Origin: AEGEAN-183 sp964614345 | GTDB taxonomy: Bacteria > Pseudomonadota > Gammaproteobacteria > Magnimaribacterales > Magnimaribacteraceae | Direction: 5' to 3' | NCBI GenBank assembly: GCA_964614345.1 | Contig: CAZTLP010000004.1 | Coordinates: 1 to 64,000 of the forward strand | Length of the DNA stretch: 64,000 bases | In this document: piece after piece, positions 34,886 through 44,244 of the stretch | How the letters are laid out: each line of letters begins with the position of its first letter | Numbering within the stretch: position 1 is the first letter of the stretch | The notes under the pieces: model-generated | Databases searched by the model: none | What the model saw: the letters and a program-made list of their open reading frames with translations, nothing else | Told to the model about the DNA's origin: nothing | Position numbers and translations under genes: made by a program

Positions 34886-37207
34886 TTGCATAGGAAGCTA
34901 AATCCTTTTTCCTGCTTTGTTTTAACATTCTTTTTATTTATCGCATTGCCAGTGTATTCAGTGGATATCAAGATTGATGGTGTTTTGGATGAAGAGGATT
35001 GGTCTTCCGCCCGAGAGTGGACCAAATATTATGAATCAATGCCGTTTTCTTTAGCGGAGCCAAAACATTATCAGAAAGTTCTAGTTCAGCAAGATGAGAA
35101 AGGAATGTATTTTGGTTTTATTAATGAACAGCCAAGAGAATCAATACGTGCGAATAAGCATGAAAGAGATGATGAAATGGCAAATGCTGATAAAGCAGGT
35201 TTAGCGATAGATTTTGATGGTGACGGTCTTACTGCTTATGGCTTCACTGTTTCGGCCGGAGGCTCTATAAGTGATGGCATCTATAGAAATGAGAACGAAG
35301 CTAACTATGACTGGGATGCTGATTGGGATTCAGCCACTCATATTGAAGGAGATGCATGGTTTATTGAAATGTTTATTCCTTGGAGTATAGCTCCCATGAA
35401 GGCTCAAAAAGGAGAAGTTAGAACCGTTAAATTATCTTTTTGGAGAATGGTAGCAGCTGAATGGCGAGTCAATACCTCAATAAAAGGCAATCCAAGACAA
35501 GAGAAATTTATGTCTCTTTTCCATGAATACGACTTTAAAAACTACAGCGTTTCGAAAATAGATTTCTTCCCGTACATAAATATTACTGAAGACAGAATCA
35601 AAGAAGATCAAGAGAATAAGGTAGGAGCAGAGATATTTTGGAAGATTGATTCGGGTAAACAACTAAACATAGCTTTAAATCCTGATTTTGGACAAGTTGA
35701 AAGCGATGAGCTTGTAGTTAACTTTACTCAGAGTGAAACCTTTTATTCAGATAAAAGACCTTTCTTTTCTGAAAATCACTCTTTGTTTGATGTGAAAGGC
35801 TATAGATTCTTTTACGTCATAAACACAAGGAGAATCGGTTCTGCTCCAGATTACAATTGCTCTGAATACACTGATTCCTTAAAAAATATGTGCGAGGCAA
35901 GTCAAGAAGGTATTACTGACATTGACTATGCCATACGGTATACACAGCAAGGCGAGTCCATTGACTTTGGTTTTCTAAGTGCTTCTGAAGCCGACGAACA
36001 ATTCAGTCAAGGAAATGATTTTTATGCAATAAGAACTAGAAAAAACACTGAGAATTACTCCTTGGGTTATCTAGGGACATACACACAAAGACCGGTTCTG
36101 GATAGAGAAGCTAAAGTGCATTCAATCGATTTAACTTATAGGCCTACAGATAAAGTGAGAGTAGACACTGTCTTTATTACTTCAGATGTTGAACAAGGAC
36201 TGGGTGAAATCAAGAAATCAGGAGAAGCATTTAGATTTAGACTAACGGCTTCGCCTAGAAAAGGGAGATGGCATGATATGGGAGTCTTCTTGTTTGGGAA
36301 AGAATTGGATATAACGGATATGGGTTATCAAATATCAAATAACTGGCTTTTCCTGGGTAGTCAGAATGGTTTAAAGTTTTCAGACTACGACGAGTCATCT
36401 ATTTTTCTTTCCAATGAAATTGAAGTGGGCTATTCGTTTGAGGGCAATGCAGACTTAGATAAATCAAGTCAATCCATCTATTTGTCTTATGAAAGTAGTT
36501 TTAGAAATACTTCTAACATTGAGTTCACAAATTTTTATAGAACTCCTAGCAAAGACTTCTGGATAACTCGGGGTAACTTGATTTCCCCTTACATCAAAAT
36601 GCCTAAGAATTATGGAACTAAGTTGCAATTCATGGGCCCTTCTACAGATTTCTTTAAATATATCTTGGAGGTTAAAAGGGAAAAAGGATCGCAATGGATG
36701 TCTAGTGCATTAGGTTTTAAAACTTCTTATATGGCTATGGCAGAGTTTACCCCCAGAGATAATCTTAGTCTGAGTTTGATGTACCAACATAGCAATGAAG
36801 ACAATTGGTTAAATTGGATTGAAGGTAATTTGTTGGGGATTTATAAATCTAAACAAAGAGTTACGGTTGGGTCAATGAATTGGTTTGGTGGAGATAAACA
36901 TGAGTTAAGAATGAAAGCTCAAATGGTAGCTTTCACAGCTAGGCAACCAAGTGCTTATCTTGGCAATGCAACAGGATCTCTGAATCCTATTGAAATGGTA
37001 CTTCCGCCTTTTAGTTTGAGTGATTTAGCTTTCCAAGTTAGGTATCGTTATGAAATTCTGCCTTTAGCTTATCTCTATGTGGTTTATTCCAAAGGAGGAA
37101 GAATAGTTGAACTTGATGAAGAGGACAGTCTAGATAAATTGTATAAACGTCCTTGGAATGATCCTCAGGCAGATAACTTCACAGTAAAAGTTAGATACAG
37201 ATTCTAA
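34886..37207 (+). CDS. DUF5916 outer-membrane protein, copy 2 of 3
   Basis: A 773-residue paralog of the preceding gene, starting at TTG 34886 with AGGAG eight bases upstream to support that start. It has a signal peptide, CBM9-like IKIDGVLDEEDWSSA, DFGQVESDELVVNF, FYSDKRPFFSENHS, VINTRRIGSAPDYNCS and the terminal VKVRYRF. Two cysteines near the DYNCS segment are shared by all three copies and may form a disulfide. Identity to copies 1 and 3 is highest around the plug-like middle and the last strands, and lowest in the loops between, as expected for surface loops under diversification. Confidence 0.85.
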   Translation: MHRKLNPFSCFVLTFFLFIALPVYSVDIKIDGVLDEEDWSSAREWTKYYESMPFSLAEPKHYQKVLVQQDEKGMYFGFINEQPRESIRANKHERDDEMANADKAGLAIDFDGDGLTAYGFTVSAGGSISDGIYRNENEANYDWDADWDSATHIEGDAWFIEMFIPWSIAPMKAQKGEVRTVKLSFWRMVAAEWRVNTSIKGNPRQEKFMSLFHEYDFKNYSVSKIDFFPYINITEDRIKEDQENKVGAEIFWKIDSGKQLNIALNPDFGQVESDELVVNFTQSETFYSDKRPFFSENHSLFDVKGYRFFYVINTRRIGSAPDYNCSEYTDSLKNMCEASQEGITDIDYAIRYTQQGESIDFGFLSASEADEQFSQGNDFYAIRTRKNTENYSLGYLGTYTQRPVLDREAKVHSIDLTYRPTDKVRVDTVFITSDVEQGLGEIKKSGEAFRFRLTASPRKGRWHDMGVFLFGKELDITDMGYQISNNWLFLGSQNGLKFSDYDESSIFLSNEIEVGYSFEGNADLDKSSQSIYLSYESSFRNTSNIEFTNFYRTPSKDFWITRGNLISPYIKMPKNYGTKLQFMGPSTDFFKYILEVKREKGSQWMSSALGFKTSYMAMAEFTPRDNLSLSLMYQHSNEDNWLNWIEGNLLGIYKSKQRVTVGSMNWFGGDKHELRMKAQMVAFTARQPSAYLGNATGSLNPIEMVLPPFSLSDLAFQVRYRYEILPLAYLYVVYSKGGRIVELDEEDSLDKLYKRPWNDPQADNFTVKVRYRF

Positions 37208-37210
37208 GAG

Positions 37211-37233
37211 GATAATTTTACTGTAAAATTAAG
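37211..37233 (+). repeat. Remnant of a DUF5916 gene 3' end between copies 2 and 3
   Basis: The 23 bases right after the copy 2 stop match the end-of-gene segment of copy 1 at 21 of 23 positions and of copy 3 at 20 of 23, and begin with GATAATTTTACTGT. They are less like the adjacent copy 2. They also read in the same frame (DNFTVKL). This is best explained by the scar of unequal recombination or deletion of another copy. Confidence 0.65.
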
Positions 37234-37257
37234 CCATTGGTTCAAGCAGAGGAATGA

Positions 37258-39555
37258 ATGACATCAAGGAAGGTTATATTTAGAAATATTTCTTTAATCC
37301 CATTTCTTCTTTACAGCAGTTTTCTTTTTTCTACTATAAAAGTGGATGGAAAGTTAGATGAAGAAGAATGGAGATCTGCTCAAGAGATAAGTAAATTCTA
37401 TCAAGTTGGACCTTTCACACTAGAAGAACCAGAACAGAAAACTGTAGTAAAAGTTTACGAAACTGAAGATGGTTTGTATGTAGGCTATATTAATTACCAA
37501 CCCACAGAGACTATGCGATCCCAACAGCATGAAAGAGATGCTGATAATGCCAATGCAGATAAAGTAGGACTGACTGTGGATTTTGACAGTGATGCCTTGA
37601 TGGCTTACTCGTTTACTGTATCTTTAGGGGGTTCTTTATGGGACGCGGTTTATAGAAACGAGAATGAGCAAAAAAAGGATTGGGACGCAGATTGGGTAGC
37701 AAAGACATCAATTGACGAGGATGTCTGGTTTGCAGAGTTCTTTATACCTTGGACTGTTGCCCCTATGAAGAAGCAAGAAGGAGACTTAAGAAAAATAAGA
37801 ATCAGTTTTTGGCGAATGTCTTTGGAAATATCTAAAGCTTTTGCCACTATTAAATCTAATCCTACAAGGTCTAGATTTATTTCTACCTTAAATGATCTTT
37901 ATGTAAAAAATTTTGATAGCTCAAGTTTAGATTTTTTTCCTTATGTAACTGCTTCAAATGAAAGAACTACAGATGATAATAATGTAAAAGCAGGAGCAGA
38001 GATTTTCTGGAAGATAGACTCTGGGAGCCAATTAAATATTGCAATAAATCCTGACTTTGGCCAAGTAGAAAGCGATGATGTAGTAATTAATTTCTCTGCT
38101 ATGGAGACCTTCTACTCTGATAAAAGACCTTTCTTTTCAGAAAATCAGTCTATGTTTGATGTTGATGGGTACCGTTTTCTTTATGTAATCAATACACGAA
38201 GAATAGGCGGCTCTCCCAATTACAACTGTTCAGATTATAGTTCTGAATTAGAAGCTCTTTGTAGTGCAAACCAAAAAGGAAATTCAGATATAAATCTCGC
38301 TTTCAGGTATACAAAAGTTGGTCAGAACTATGATTTAGGTTTCCTGGGCGCACTCGAATCTGATGAACCCTTCAGTGAAGGAAGAGATTATTTTGCTACT
38401 AGGTACCGAGTAAAAAAAGAAAACTTGTCTTTTGGGTACTTAGGTACTTTCACTAAGAATGAAGTATTAAGCAGGAATGCTAATGTCAATACTGTTGACA
38501 TGGTTTACCGTCCTAATGAAGATTTTAGACTTTATGCTCTCTTCTTAAACTCTATTGTTGAAGAAGATAAAGGATATGGATTCCGTATGAGTTTAAGCAA
38601 ACAAATTAACCAGAATTTATCTACTGGAGTAGGTTTTTATTATTTAGATAAAGACTTAGATATGAATGATATGGGATATTTAGTAAGAAATGACTGGATT
38701 ATGTTAGGTGGAAGAACAGAGCTGCAAAAAACAGATTTTAATGATGCTTCAAAAACACTAATAAGAACTTATCAGCATTCATACGGTTGTAGAGCACTAT
38801 CTAATGGAGATAAAGAAGGCTGTTTTTCAGGATTTGAAATTAAAAACCAATTTAAGAATACCGCGCAGGTTGAAGCAGAAGTATTTTTTAGAACAAATGG
38901 TAGAGATAACTTAATTACTAGGGGTTCTGAGTTAGCTCCTTACGTTAAATTACCTCAAAATTATGGGATCGACTTTAAGTATGTTGGGCAAAAAAGAAAA
39001 TTTTGGCAGTGGGATTTATTTATACAAAGATCTAAGGGCAGTGAATATTCAAGTGATCTTGGGTGGAGAAACAAATATTATTCTTCAATTAAAGCGTTTC
39101 CATTACCGAATTTAACTTTGAGACTTTCTTATTCTCATGAAAAGGAAATAAATTGGCTTAATTGGATTCAAGATAACCTTTTGGGCACCTATGAAAAAAC
39201 TCAGAGAAACACTAATTTCTCAATTAAGTATTTCAAAGGTAATCAACATGAATTGAGGGTCAAGGCTCAGTTAGTTGCTTTTAATGCTAAAAATCCTCAA
39301 GCCCAAATTGCCTCTGTTAATGGGGAATTGAATGAATCTTCACTTAATTTAGATCCTTTTAGTTTAGGACAATTAGCTTTTCAAATTCGTTATCGTTATG
39401 AATTTATGCCTTTGGCTTATTTGTATGCTGTCTATACTAGGGGCGGTAGGATTTATGAAGCTGATGAAGAGGATGACTTAGGGACCTTGTATAAAAGGCC
39501 TTGGGAAGATCCCTCAAAAGATAATTTTACTGTCAAAGTGAGATATAGATTCTAA
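37258..39555 (+). CDS. DUF5916 outer-membrane protein, copy 3 of 3
   Basis: A 765-residue paralog of the two preceding genes. Signal peptide, CBM9-like IKVDGKLDEEEWRSA, DFGQVESDDVVINF, FYSDKRPFFSENQS, VINTRRIGGSPNYNCS and terminal VKVRYRF are all present. It differs in an extra cysteine pair (YGCRALSNGDKEGC) in a loop of the barrel half. ATG at 37258 is chosen because an overlapping ATG at 37254 leads to an early stop. The stop overlaps the 3' end of the small PP0621-like gene on the other strand by 4 bases. Confidence 0.85.
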   Translation: MTSRKVIFRNISLIPFLLYSSFLFSTIKVDGKLDEEEWRSAQEISKFYQVGPFTLEEPEQKTVVKVYETEDGLYVGYINYQPTETMRSQQHERDADNANADKVGLTVDFDSDALMAYSFTVSLGGSLWDAVYRNENEQKKDWDADWVAKTSIDEDVWFAEFFIPWTVAPMKKQEGDLRKIRISFWRMSLEISKAFATIKSNPTRSRFISTLNDLYVKNFDSSSLDFFPYVTASNERTTDDNNVKAGAEIFWKIDSGSQLNIAINPDFGQVESDDVVINFSAMETFYSDKRPFFSENQSMFDVDGYRFLYVINTRRIGGSPNYNCSDYSSELEALCSANQKGNSDINLAFRYTKVGQNYDLGFLGALESDEPFSEGRDYFATRYRVKKENLSFGYLGTFTKNEVLSRNANVNTVDMVYRPNEDFRLYALFLNSIVEEDKGYGFRMSLSKQINQNLSTGVGFYYLDKDLDMNDMGYLVRNDWIMLGGRTELQKTDFNDASKTLIRTYQHSYGCRALSNGDKEGCFSGFEIKNQFKNTAQVEAEVFFRTNGRDNLITRGSELAPYVKLPQNYGIDFKYVGQKRKFWQWDLFIQRSKGSEYSSDLGWRNKYYSSIKAFPLPNLTLRLSYSHEKEINWLNWIQDNLLGTYEKTQRNTNFSIKYFKGNQHELRVKAQLVAFNAKNPQAQIASVNGELNESSLNLDPFSLGQLAFQIRYRYEFMPLAYLYAVYTRGGRIYEADEEDDLGTLYKRPWEDPSKDNFTVKVRYRF

Positions 39556-39746
39556 GTCTTGTGTTCTTCTGAACAGAACCAATGCTCTTCAGAGCCTATA
39601 GCTTCAGACTTAGGAATATTAACTCCGCAAGTAACACATCTAACCATTTCAAGGCTAACTTTTTCTTTTATATCTGGTTTTCTTTTGAAAAGAATATATA
39701 ACCAAATTAGTCCTGCTATTCCTAATATTAGGATTAACTGAGACAA
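39552..39746 (-). CDS. PP0621-family small membrane protein with a C-x2-C zinc-like motif
   Basis: A 64-residue protein with one N-terminal membrane helix (LILILGIAGLIWLYILF) and a cytoplasmic tail that includes RCVTCGVNIPKSEA and HWFCSEEH. The Cys-x2-Cys followed by Cys/His resembles a small treble-clef zinc site and matches the PP0621 family of proteobacterial proteins, whose function is unknown. It lies 2 bases downstream of bamD on the same strand and may be co-transcribed with it. Confidence 0.75.
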   Translation of the reverse strand: MSQLILILGIAGLIWLYILFKRKPDIKEKVSLEMVRCVTCGVNIPKSEAIGSEEHWFCSEEHKT

Positions 39747-39748
39747 AT

Positions 39749-40621
39749 CTACTCTTCCTTAAGGGGTGGAGGAATCTCTTCATCACCTAGCAATCCAAAA
39801 GATAATCGACTAGCCCAAGATCTCTTAGGTCTTATCAATTCATTAGAATCGAAAGTTGGATAACTGGTTTTTAAAATTTCGAAATTTTTCACTCTTAATT
39901 CTTCATAACCCAAGAGTCCATAAGCTTTTACTAAAATAGATAGAGCTTCAGGAACTTGAGGAGTGTCAGGCATATGTTCAATTACATATCGAGCTCTTCC
40001 TACTGCTGCTATGTAGGCTTTCCTATCCATATAAAATTCAGCAACGTAAAGTTCATGCTGAGCTAATAAATTTTTAAGATATATCATTCTTTGAGTGGCA
40101 TGAGGGGCATAAGGAGAGTCAGGGTATCTAGCTAAAAATTCACTTAAATCTTCAAAGGATTGTTGAGCTGGATCTATGTCTCTTCTTGATAAGTCAGAAG
40201 TAAAATATCGAGAAAACAAACCAGAATCGTCTGTGAAAGCAGAAAGTCCCCTCAAATAATATGCGTAGCCTGTATGCGGATGACGTGGGTGTAGATTAAT
40301 GAACCTCTCAGCAGCAGATCTGGCTGCTTCAAATTCAAAATTCCTATAGTAGGCATATATTAGTTCTGCTTGAGCTTGTTCCGCATATCTACCAAACGGG
40401 AAGCGTCTTTCGAGTATTTCGAGACTGGTTATAGCATTAGTGAAATTACCATTCTTTAGTCTGGTTTGAGATGCATCATAAAGTTCTTTCTCTAGAAGAC
40501 GTTCATCCGGTTGTTCTTCATTACTTGAACAAGAAGTAAGTAAAAAAATTGAACCTAAAAAAAGTAATGAACAACTTTTAATTAACATTCTTAATGAGTT
40601 GATATTATGTCGCTTTGGCAT
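39749..40621 (-). CDS. bamD: Outer-membrane assembly lipoprotein BamD
   Basis: Essential lipoprotein of the BAM complex that folds outer-membrane barrels such as the DUF5916 proteins encoded nearby. The 290-residue precursor has a signal peptide with the lipobox FLLTSCSS, then TPR repeats: LYDASQTRLKNGNFTNAI, RRFPFGRYAEQAQAELIYAYY and HPRHPHTGYAYYLRGL are conserved BamD segments. An upstream part (MPKRHNINSLR) may be absent if translation begins at the second ATG at 40588. It is divergent from rluD, a conserved gammaproteobacterial arrangement. Confidence 0.94.
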   Translation of the reverse strand: MPKRHNINSLRMLIKSCSLLFLGSIFLLTSCSSNEEQPDERLLEKELYDASQTRLKNGNFTNAITSLEILERRFPFGRYAEQAQAELIYAYYRNFEFEAARSAAERFINLHPRHPHTGYAYYLRGLSAFTDDSGLFSRYFTSDLSRRDIDPAQQSFEDLSEFLARYPDSPYAPHATQRMIYLKNLLAQHELYVAEFYMDRKAYIAAVGRARYVIEHMPDTPQVPEALSILVKAYGLLGYEELRVKNFEILKTSYPTFDSNELIRPKRSWASRLSFGLLGDEEIPPPLKEE

Positions 40622-40706
40622 TTGGATTGCTGATTCTACATTTCTGCATTGATATTGGACAGAAAAAGAATTTTGTGGTTCCTTATAAAAAAATTTATTT
40701 AAACAT

Positions 40707-41654
40707 ATGAATCGTAAGATAGCTTTAACACTAAACGTAAAACCAGAACAAATTGGTCAAAGGGTTGATGTTGTTATTGCTGAGACGTTTAAAGAATTTT
40801 CTAGGAGTCATCTACAAAAGTTAATTAAAGAAGGTGCGGTTAAGGTAAATGGTAAAGAAGTTAAGCCTAAGTTAATTCTACAGGGAGGTGAAGTTATAGA
40901 AATTTTTGCTAAAGAAGCTCCTAAATTAAAAGATAAAGCAGAAAGTATAGAACTGGACATAATTCACCAAGATCAAGATTTGTTAGTTGTTAATAAGTCT
41001 TCTGGATTAGTAGTACACCCTGGTGCAGGTAATCCTTCAGGAACTTTAGTCAATGGACTCCTTAATTTTGATTCAAGCCTGTCATACTTGCCCAGAGCAG
41101 GAATAGTTCACCGCTTGGATAAAGATACCTCAGGTCTGATGGTAGTTTCTCGTAATGAGAAAACTTATTTGAATCTTATAGACCAATTAAAGGAAAGAAC
41201 TGTTACAAGAAAATACACCGCTTTAGTAGTAGGAGAGCCTAGCTTGAGTGGTGTTATAGATAAACCCATTGGTAGGCATCCTAAATTTAGAACTAAGCAG
41301 GCAGTGGTTAAATCCGGCAAGGAAGCTATTAGTAGATTCAAGAAAGTTAAGAGCCTTAAAGGGTATTCGCTTCTAGAGGTCTCGCTTGAGACAGGAAGAA
41401 CTCACCAAATAAGAGTTCATCTTTCTTATTTAGGCTTTCCTATAGTGGGAGATAACACTTATGGAGGAAGAAGAAAGTATGTAAAAGGGACTTCTGAGAA
41501 CCTCAGGAATAAAATAAATCAATTCAAGAGGCAAGCTCTTCATGCCAGCTCTTTAAGTTTTATTCATCCTTCAACAAAGAAGACCTTAACTTTTGATAGT
41601 GAATTACCGGATGACATGAAGCAGTTAATTAGAGCATTAAAGGAAGATGATTAA
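40707..41654 (+). CDS. rluD: 23S rRNA pseudouridine synthase RluD
   Basis: Makes pseudouridines 1911, 1915 and 1917 in helix 69 of 23S rRNA; position 1915 is then methylated by RlmH, also encoded here. The 315-residue protein has an S4 RNA-binding domain (RSHLQKLIKEGAVKVNGKEV) and a RluA-type catalytic domain with VVNKSSGLVVHPGAG and the catalytic aspartate in AGIVHRLDKDTSGLM. ETGRTHQIRVHL follows. Its end overlaps pgeF by 8 bases. Confidence 0.96.
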   Translation: MNRKIALTLNVKPEQIGQRVDVVIAETFKEFSRSHLQKLIKEGAVKVNGKEVKPKLILQGGEVIEIFAKEAPKLKDKAESIELDIIHQDQDLLVVNKSSGLVVHPGAGNPSGTLVNGLLNFDSSLSYLPRAGIVHRLDKDTSGLMVVSRNEKTYLNLIDQLKERTVTRKYTALVVGEPSLSGVIDKPIGRHPKFRTKQAVVKSGKEAISRFKKVKSLKGYSLLEVSLETGRTHQIRVHLSYLGFPIVGDNTYGGRRKYVKGTSENLRNKINQFKRQALHASSLSFIHPSTKKTLTFDSELPDDMKQLIRALKEDD

Positions 41655-42351
41655 TAAATTACTAATTAAACCTGATCGAAATCTAGGTAAAGGTATTACC
41701 TCTTTCATGCTCACCAAGGAATACTTTGATAAACATTCAAATGAATTTAATGACAACTCTTCAATTGAAGAGTTCGTCATATCTACATTGGGAGTACCTA
41801 TTGTTTGGATGGACCAAGTTCATGGAACTAAGATTGAGTTAATACATGAAAACAGTGTCAATATAATTGAAGCTTGTGATGGACTTTATACAGAAAAAGA
41901 AAATATTGCTTTAGCTATAAAAACGGCCGATTGTTTACCATTGATACTCTGTTCTAAGGAAGGAAAAGAGCTAACAGCTCTGCACGTTGGTTGGAGAGGT
42001 CTGCATGGAGGTATAGTTGAAAATGCAATATTGAATTTTAAATGTGCAACACAAAACTTAGTTGCTTGGTTAGCACCCTGTATTTCATCAACAAACTACG
42101 AGGTGGGTAGAGATGTCTACTCTCTATTTAAGGATTCAGATTCCGAAAGCATTTCTAGTTTTAAAACATCCAATAATAAGGATAAATGGATTTTTAGTCT
42201 TAAACAGGAGTGCACGAGAAGACTTCAAAAGTTTGACGTACAAGTAATTACAAATACATTTTGTACTTTTGAAGATGAACAACTTTTTTATTCATATAGA
42301 AAGAATTCTTCTTCAAAGAGGATGGTAACTTTAGCCTGGAGGCAAAAATGA
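41647..42351 (+). CDS. pgeF: Purine nucleoside phosphorylase / multicopper-like YfiH family protein
   Basis: A 234-residue protein of the YfiH/LACC1 family. MDQVHGTKIELI, IKTADCLPLILC and LHVGWRGLHGG contain the conserved His/Cys zinc residues. The family has purine-nucleoside phosphorylase/adenosine deaminase activity and in E. coli (PgeF) edits misincorporated serine in peptidoglycan precursors. Position after rluD is conserved (rluD-yfiH). It overlaps both neighbours. Confidence 0.9.
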   Translation: MINKLLIKPDRNLGKGITSFMLTKEYFDKHSNEFNDNSSIEEFVISTLGVPIVWMDQVHGTKIELIHENSVNIIEACDGLYTEKENIALAIKTADCLPLILCSKEGKELTALHVGWRGLHGGIVENAILNFKCATQNLVAWLAPCISSTNYEVGRDVYSLFKDSDSESISSFKTSNNKDKWIFSLKQECTRRLQKFDVQVITNTFCTFEDEQLFYSYRKNSSSKRMVTLAWRQK

Positions 42352-43214
42352 AAAATATAGGTTTTATAGGTCTTGGTGTCATGGGGGCGCCAATGGCTGG
42401 GCATATATCAAATGCAGGATACAGTCTAAAAGTTTTTAATCGAACTAAAGAGAAATCAGAACTCTGGAAAAAAGAGTACTCAGGTGAAGTCATGCTTTCT
42501 CCAGCTGAATTAGCTGAAAGTTGCGACATGGTTTTTTTGTGTGTTGGTAATGATCAAGATGTTGAAGAAATCGTAAAAGGAAAAAATGGGGTTCTGGAAG
42601 GATTAAAAGCAGGAGGAATTATCATTGATCACACTACCACCTCATCAGTTTTAGCTAAAAACATGTCTGCAAGCTCGTATGAAAAAGAAGTTTCCTTTAT
42701 CGATGCACCTGTTTCAGGTGGAGAGATAGGTGCCAAAGAAGGAACATTGACTGTTATGGCTGGAGGAGATGAAGAGGCGTTTACATCTAGCACTGAAGTG
42801 ATCAATCTTTATTCTAAATATTGTAAAAGAATGGGGGACTCTGGATCAGGACAGCTCACTAAAATGGTTAATCAAATCTGTATTGCGGGCTTAATCCAGG
42901 GGTTAGCAGAAGGTATGCATTTCTCAGAAAAAGCAGGACTAGATACTAAAGAGGTTATAGAGGTTATTTCAAAAGGAGCAGCTCAATCATGGCAAATGGA
43001 GAATAGATGGGAAACTATGTTGTCGGATTATTATGAGCATGGATTTGCCGTGGATTGGATGAGAAAAGATCTAGGCTTTGTTCTAGAAGAAGCTTTAGAC
43101 AATGGATCTAAGTTGGAGGTTACATCTCTTGTGGATACCTTTTATGCAGAAATACAACAATTAGGAGGAGGAAGATGGGATACCTCAAGCCTATTTAGGA
43201 GGTTAAGAAGTTAA
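42348..43214 (+). CDS. Beta-hydroxyacid dehydrogenase, tartronate-semialdehyde-reductase-like
   Basis: A 288-residue NAD(P)-dependent dehydrogenase of the 3-hydroxyisobutyrate/tartronate semialdehyde reductase family. The dinucleotide site IGFIGLGVMGAPMAGH, the substrate loop DAPVSGGEIGAKEGTLTVM and the catalytic lysine in LTKMVNQIC are all present. The family reduces small semialdehydes. Its ATG overlaps the pgeF stop, and its own stop overlaps the start of a glycerate-kinase-like gene (TAATG), so tartronate semialdehyde to D-glycerate is the best guess. Other hydroxyacid substrates cannot be excluded. Confidence 0.85.
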   Translation: MKNIGFIGLGVMGAPMAGHISNAGYSLKVFNRTKEKSELWKKEYSGEVMLSPAELAESCDMVFLCVGNDQDVEEIVKGKNGVLEGLKAGGIIIDHTTTSSVLAKNMSASSYEKEVSFIDAPVSGGEIGAKEGTLTVMAGGDEEAFTSSTEVINLYSKYCKRMGDSGSGQLTKMVNQICIAGLIQGLAEGMHFSEKAGLDTKEVIEVISKGAAQSWQMENRWETMLSDYYEHGFAVDWMRKDLGFVLEEALDNGSKLEVTSLVDTFYAEIQQLGGGRWDTSSLFRRLRS

Positions 43215-44155
43215 TGAGCTCCTTTCCGGGTCCAGATAGTGAGTTTTGTAAAAATCTTTTTAAAGAGACTAAAACAAGCTTGTATGAATTAGCTGAAAAG
43301 TTAGAAATTCATTCAATCTCAAAAAATTTTTTTACAGAAATAGTTATTCCTTTAACGAGTTTTTTTTACTCTCTAGAAAATAGAAATAAACCTTATTTCA
43401 TTTGCTTTACAGGAGGCCAGGGTTCAGGGAAAACAACCCTGTCTGACTTTGTGCAGTTAGTTCTTAAAGAAGGCTGCAACAAAAAGAGTATCGGGTTTTC
43501 CATAGATGACATATACAAGACCCCAGAAGAAAGAGAGAGCTTAGCTAAATCTATCCATCCTCTTTGCAAAGTTAGAGGAGTACCCGGAACGCATGACATT
43601 AGCCTAGGGCTAGATACTTTAGACAGTCTTGTAGAAGCTAATGATTCTTCTCTTACGCCCATACCTTCTTTCTCTAAGCCTTTGGATAGGCATCTTCCTA
43701 AAGATTCTTGGCCTGTTTACAAAGGGAAACCAGATTTTATTTTTTTTGATGCTTGGTGTGGAGGAGCCAGGCCAGTTTCAACAGAAAACTGGCAACTACC
43801 CATGAATACACTTGAAAGAGAAGAAGATCCAAAAGGGGTTTGGTCAAAGTGGAGTAATAATGAATTGGCTGGTGATTATCAAGTTCTATTCAATAGATTC
43901 GATCTTTTGTTGATGATTAAAGTGCCAAACATGGAACATGTCTACGAGAGTAGGTGGCTTCAAGAGCAAACTTTAGAAAAAACACTCAAAGACCCAGAAT
44001 TAAAAAGGAAAATAATGAGTAAACAGGAAGTATTTAGGTTTGTTATGCATTACGAAAGATTAACTCGTTATATATTAGAAGAAATGCCTTCATTTGCAGA
44101 TATTGTTCTAGAGAGGGATAAAGGATTTAATTTCTCTTTCCTTAAAACTCCTTAG
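43214..44155 (+). CDS. D-glycerate 3-kinase-like P-loop kinase
   Basis: A 313-residue kinase. FTGGQGSGKTTLSDF is the Walker A loop, followed by SIDDIYKTPEERESLA and the highly characteristic VRGVPGTHDISL of the plant GLYK / bacterial glycerate kinase-like family, and FFDAWCGGARPV. These enzymes phosphorylate D-glycerate to 3-phosphoglycerate. One-base overlap with the dehydrogenase gene supports a functional pair that would feed glyoxylate-derived carbon into lower glycolysis. YggC-type family members have been described with uncertain substrates, so the exact substrate is inferred. Confidence 0.82.
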   Translation: MSSFPGPDSEFCKNLFKETKTSLYELAEKLEIHSISKNFFTEIVIPLTSFFYSLENRNKPYFICFTGGQGSGKTTLSDFVQLVLKEGCNKKSIGFSIDDIYKTPEERESLAKSIHPLCKVRGVPGTHDISLGLDTLDSLVEANDSSLTPIPSFSKPLDRHLPKDSWPVYKGKPDFIFFDAWCGGARPVSTENWQLPMNTLEREEDPKGVWSKWSNNELAGDYQVLFNRFDLLLMIKVPNMEHVYESRWLQEQTLEKTLKDPELKRKIMSKQEVFRFVMHYERLTRYILEEMPSFADIVLERDKGFNFSFLKTP

Positions 44156-44177
44156 ATGTTGATTATATTGGGAATTC

Positions 44178-44205
44178 TTGACTTCACATATTCTGGTGTC
44201 AAAAT
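44178..44205 (+). promoter_or_regulatory. Predicted promoter of ilvI-ilvH-ilvC
   Basis: TTGACT at 44178-44183 and CAAAAT at 44200-44205, 16 bases apart, form a reasonable sigma-70 promoter about 40 bases before the ilvI ATG. A 5-bp hairpin TCAGC-TTTTT-GCTGA follows at 44216-44230. No branched-chain-rich leader peptide typical of attenuation is seen. Confidence 0.5.
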
Positions 44206-44244
44206 GCGCCACCTTCAGCTTTTTGCTGATTGCGGGTACTTATT

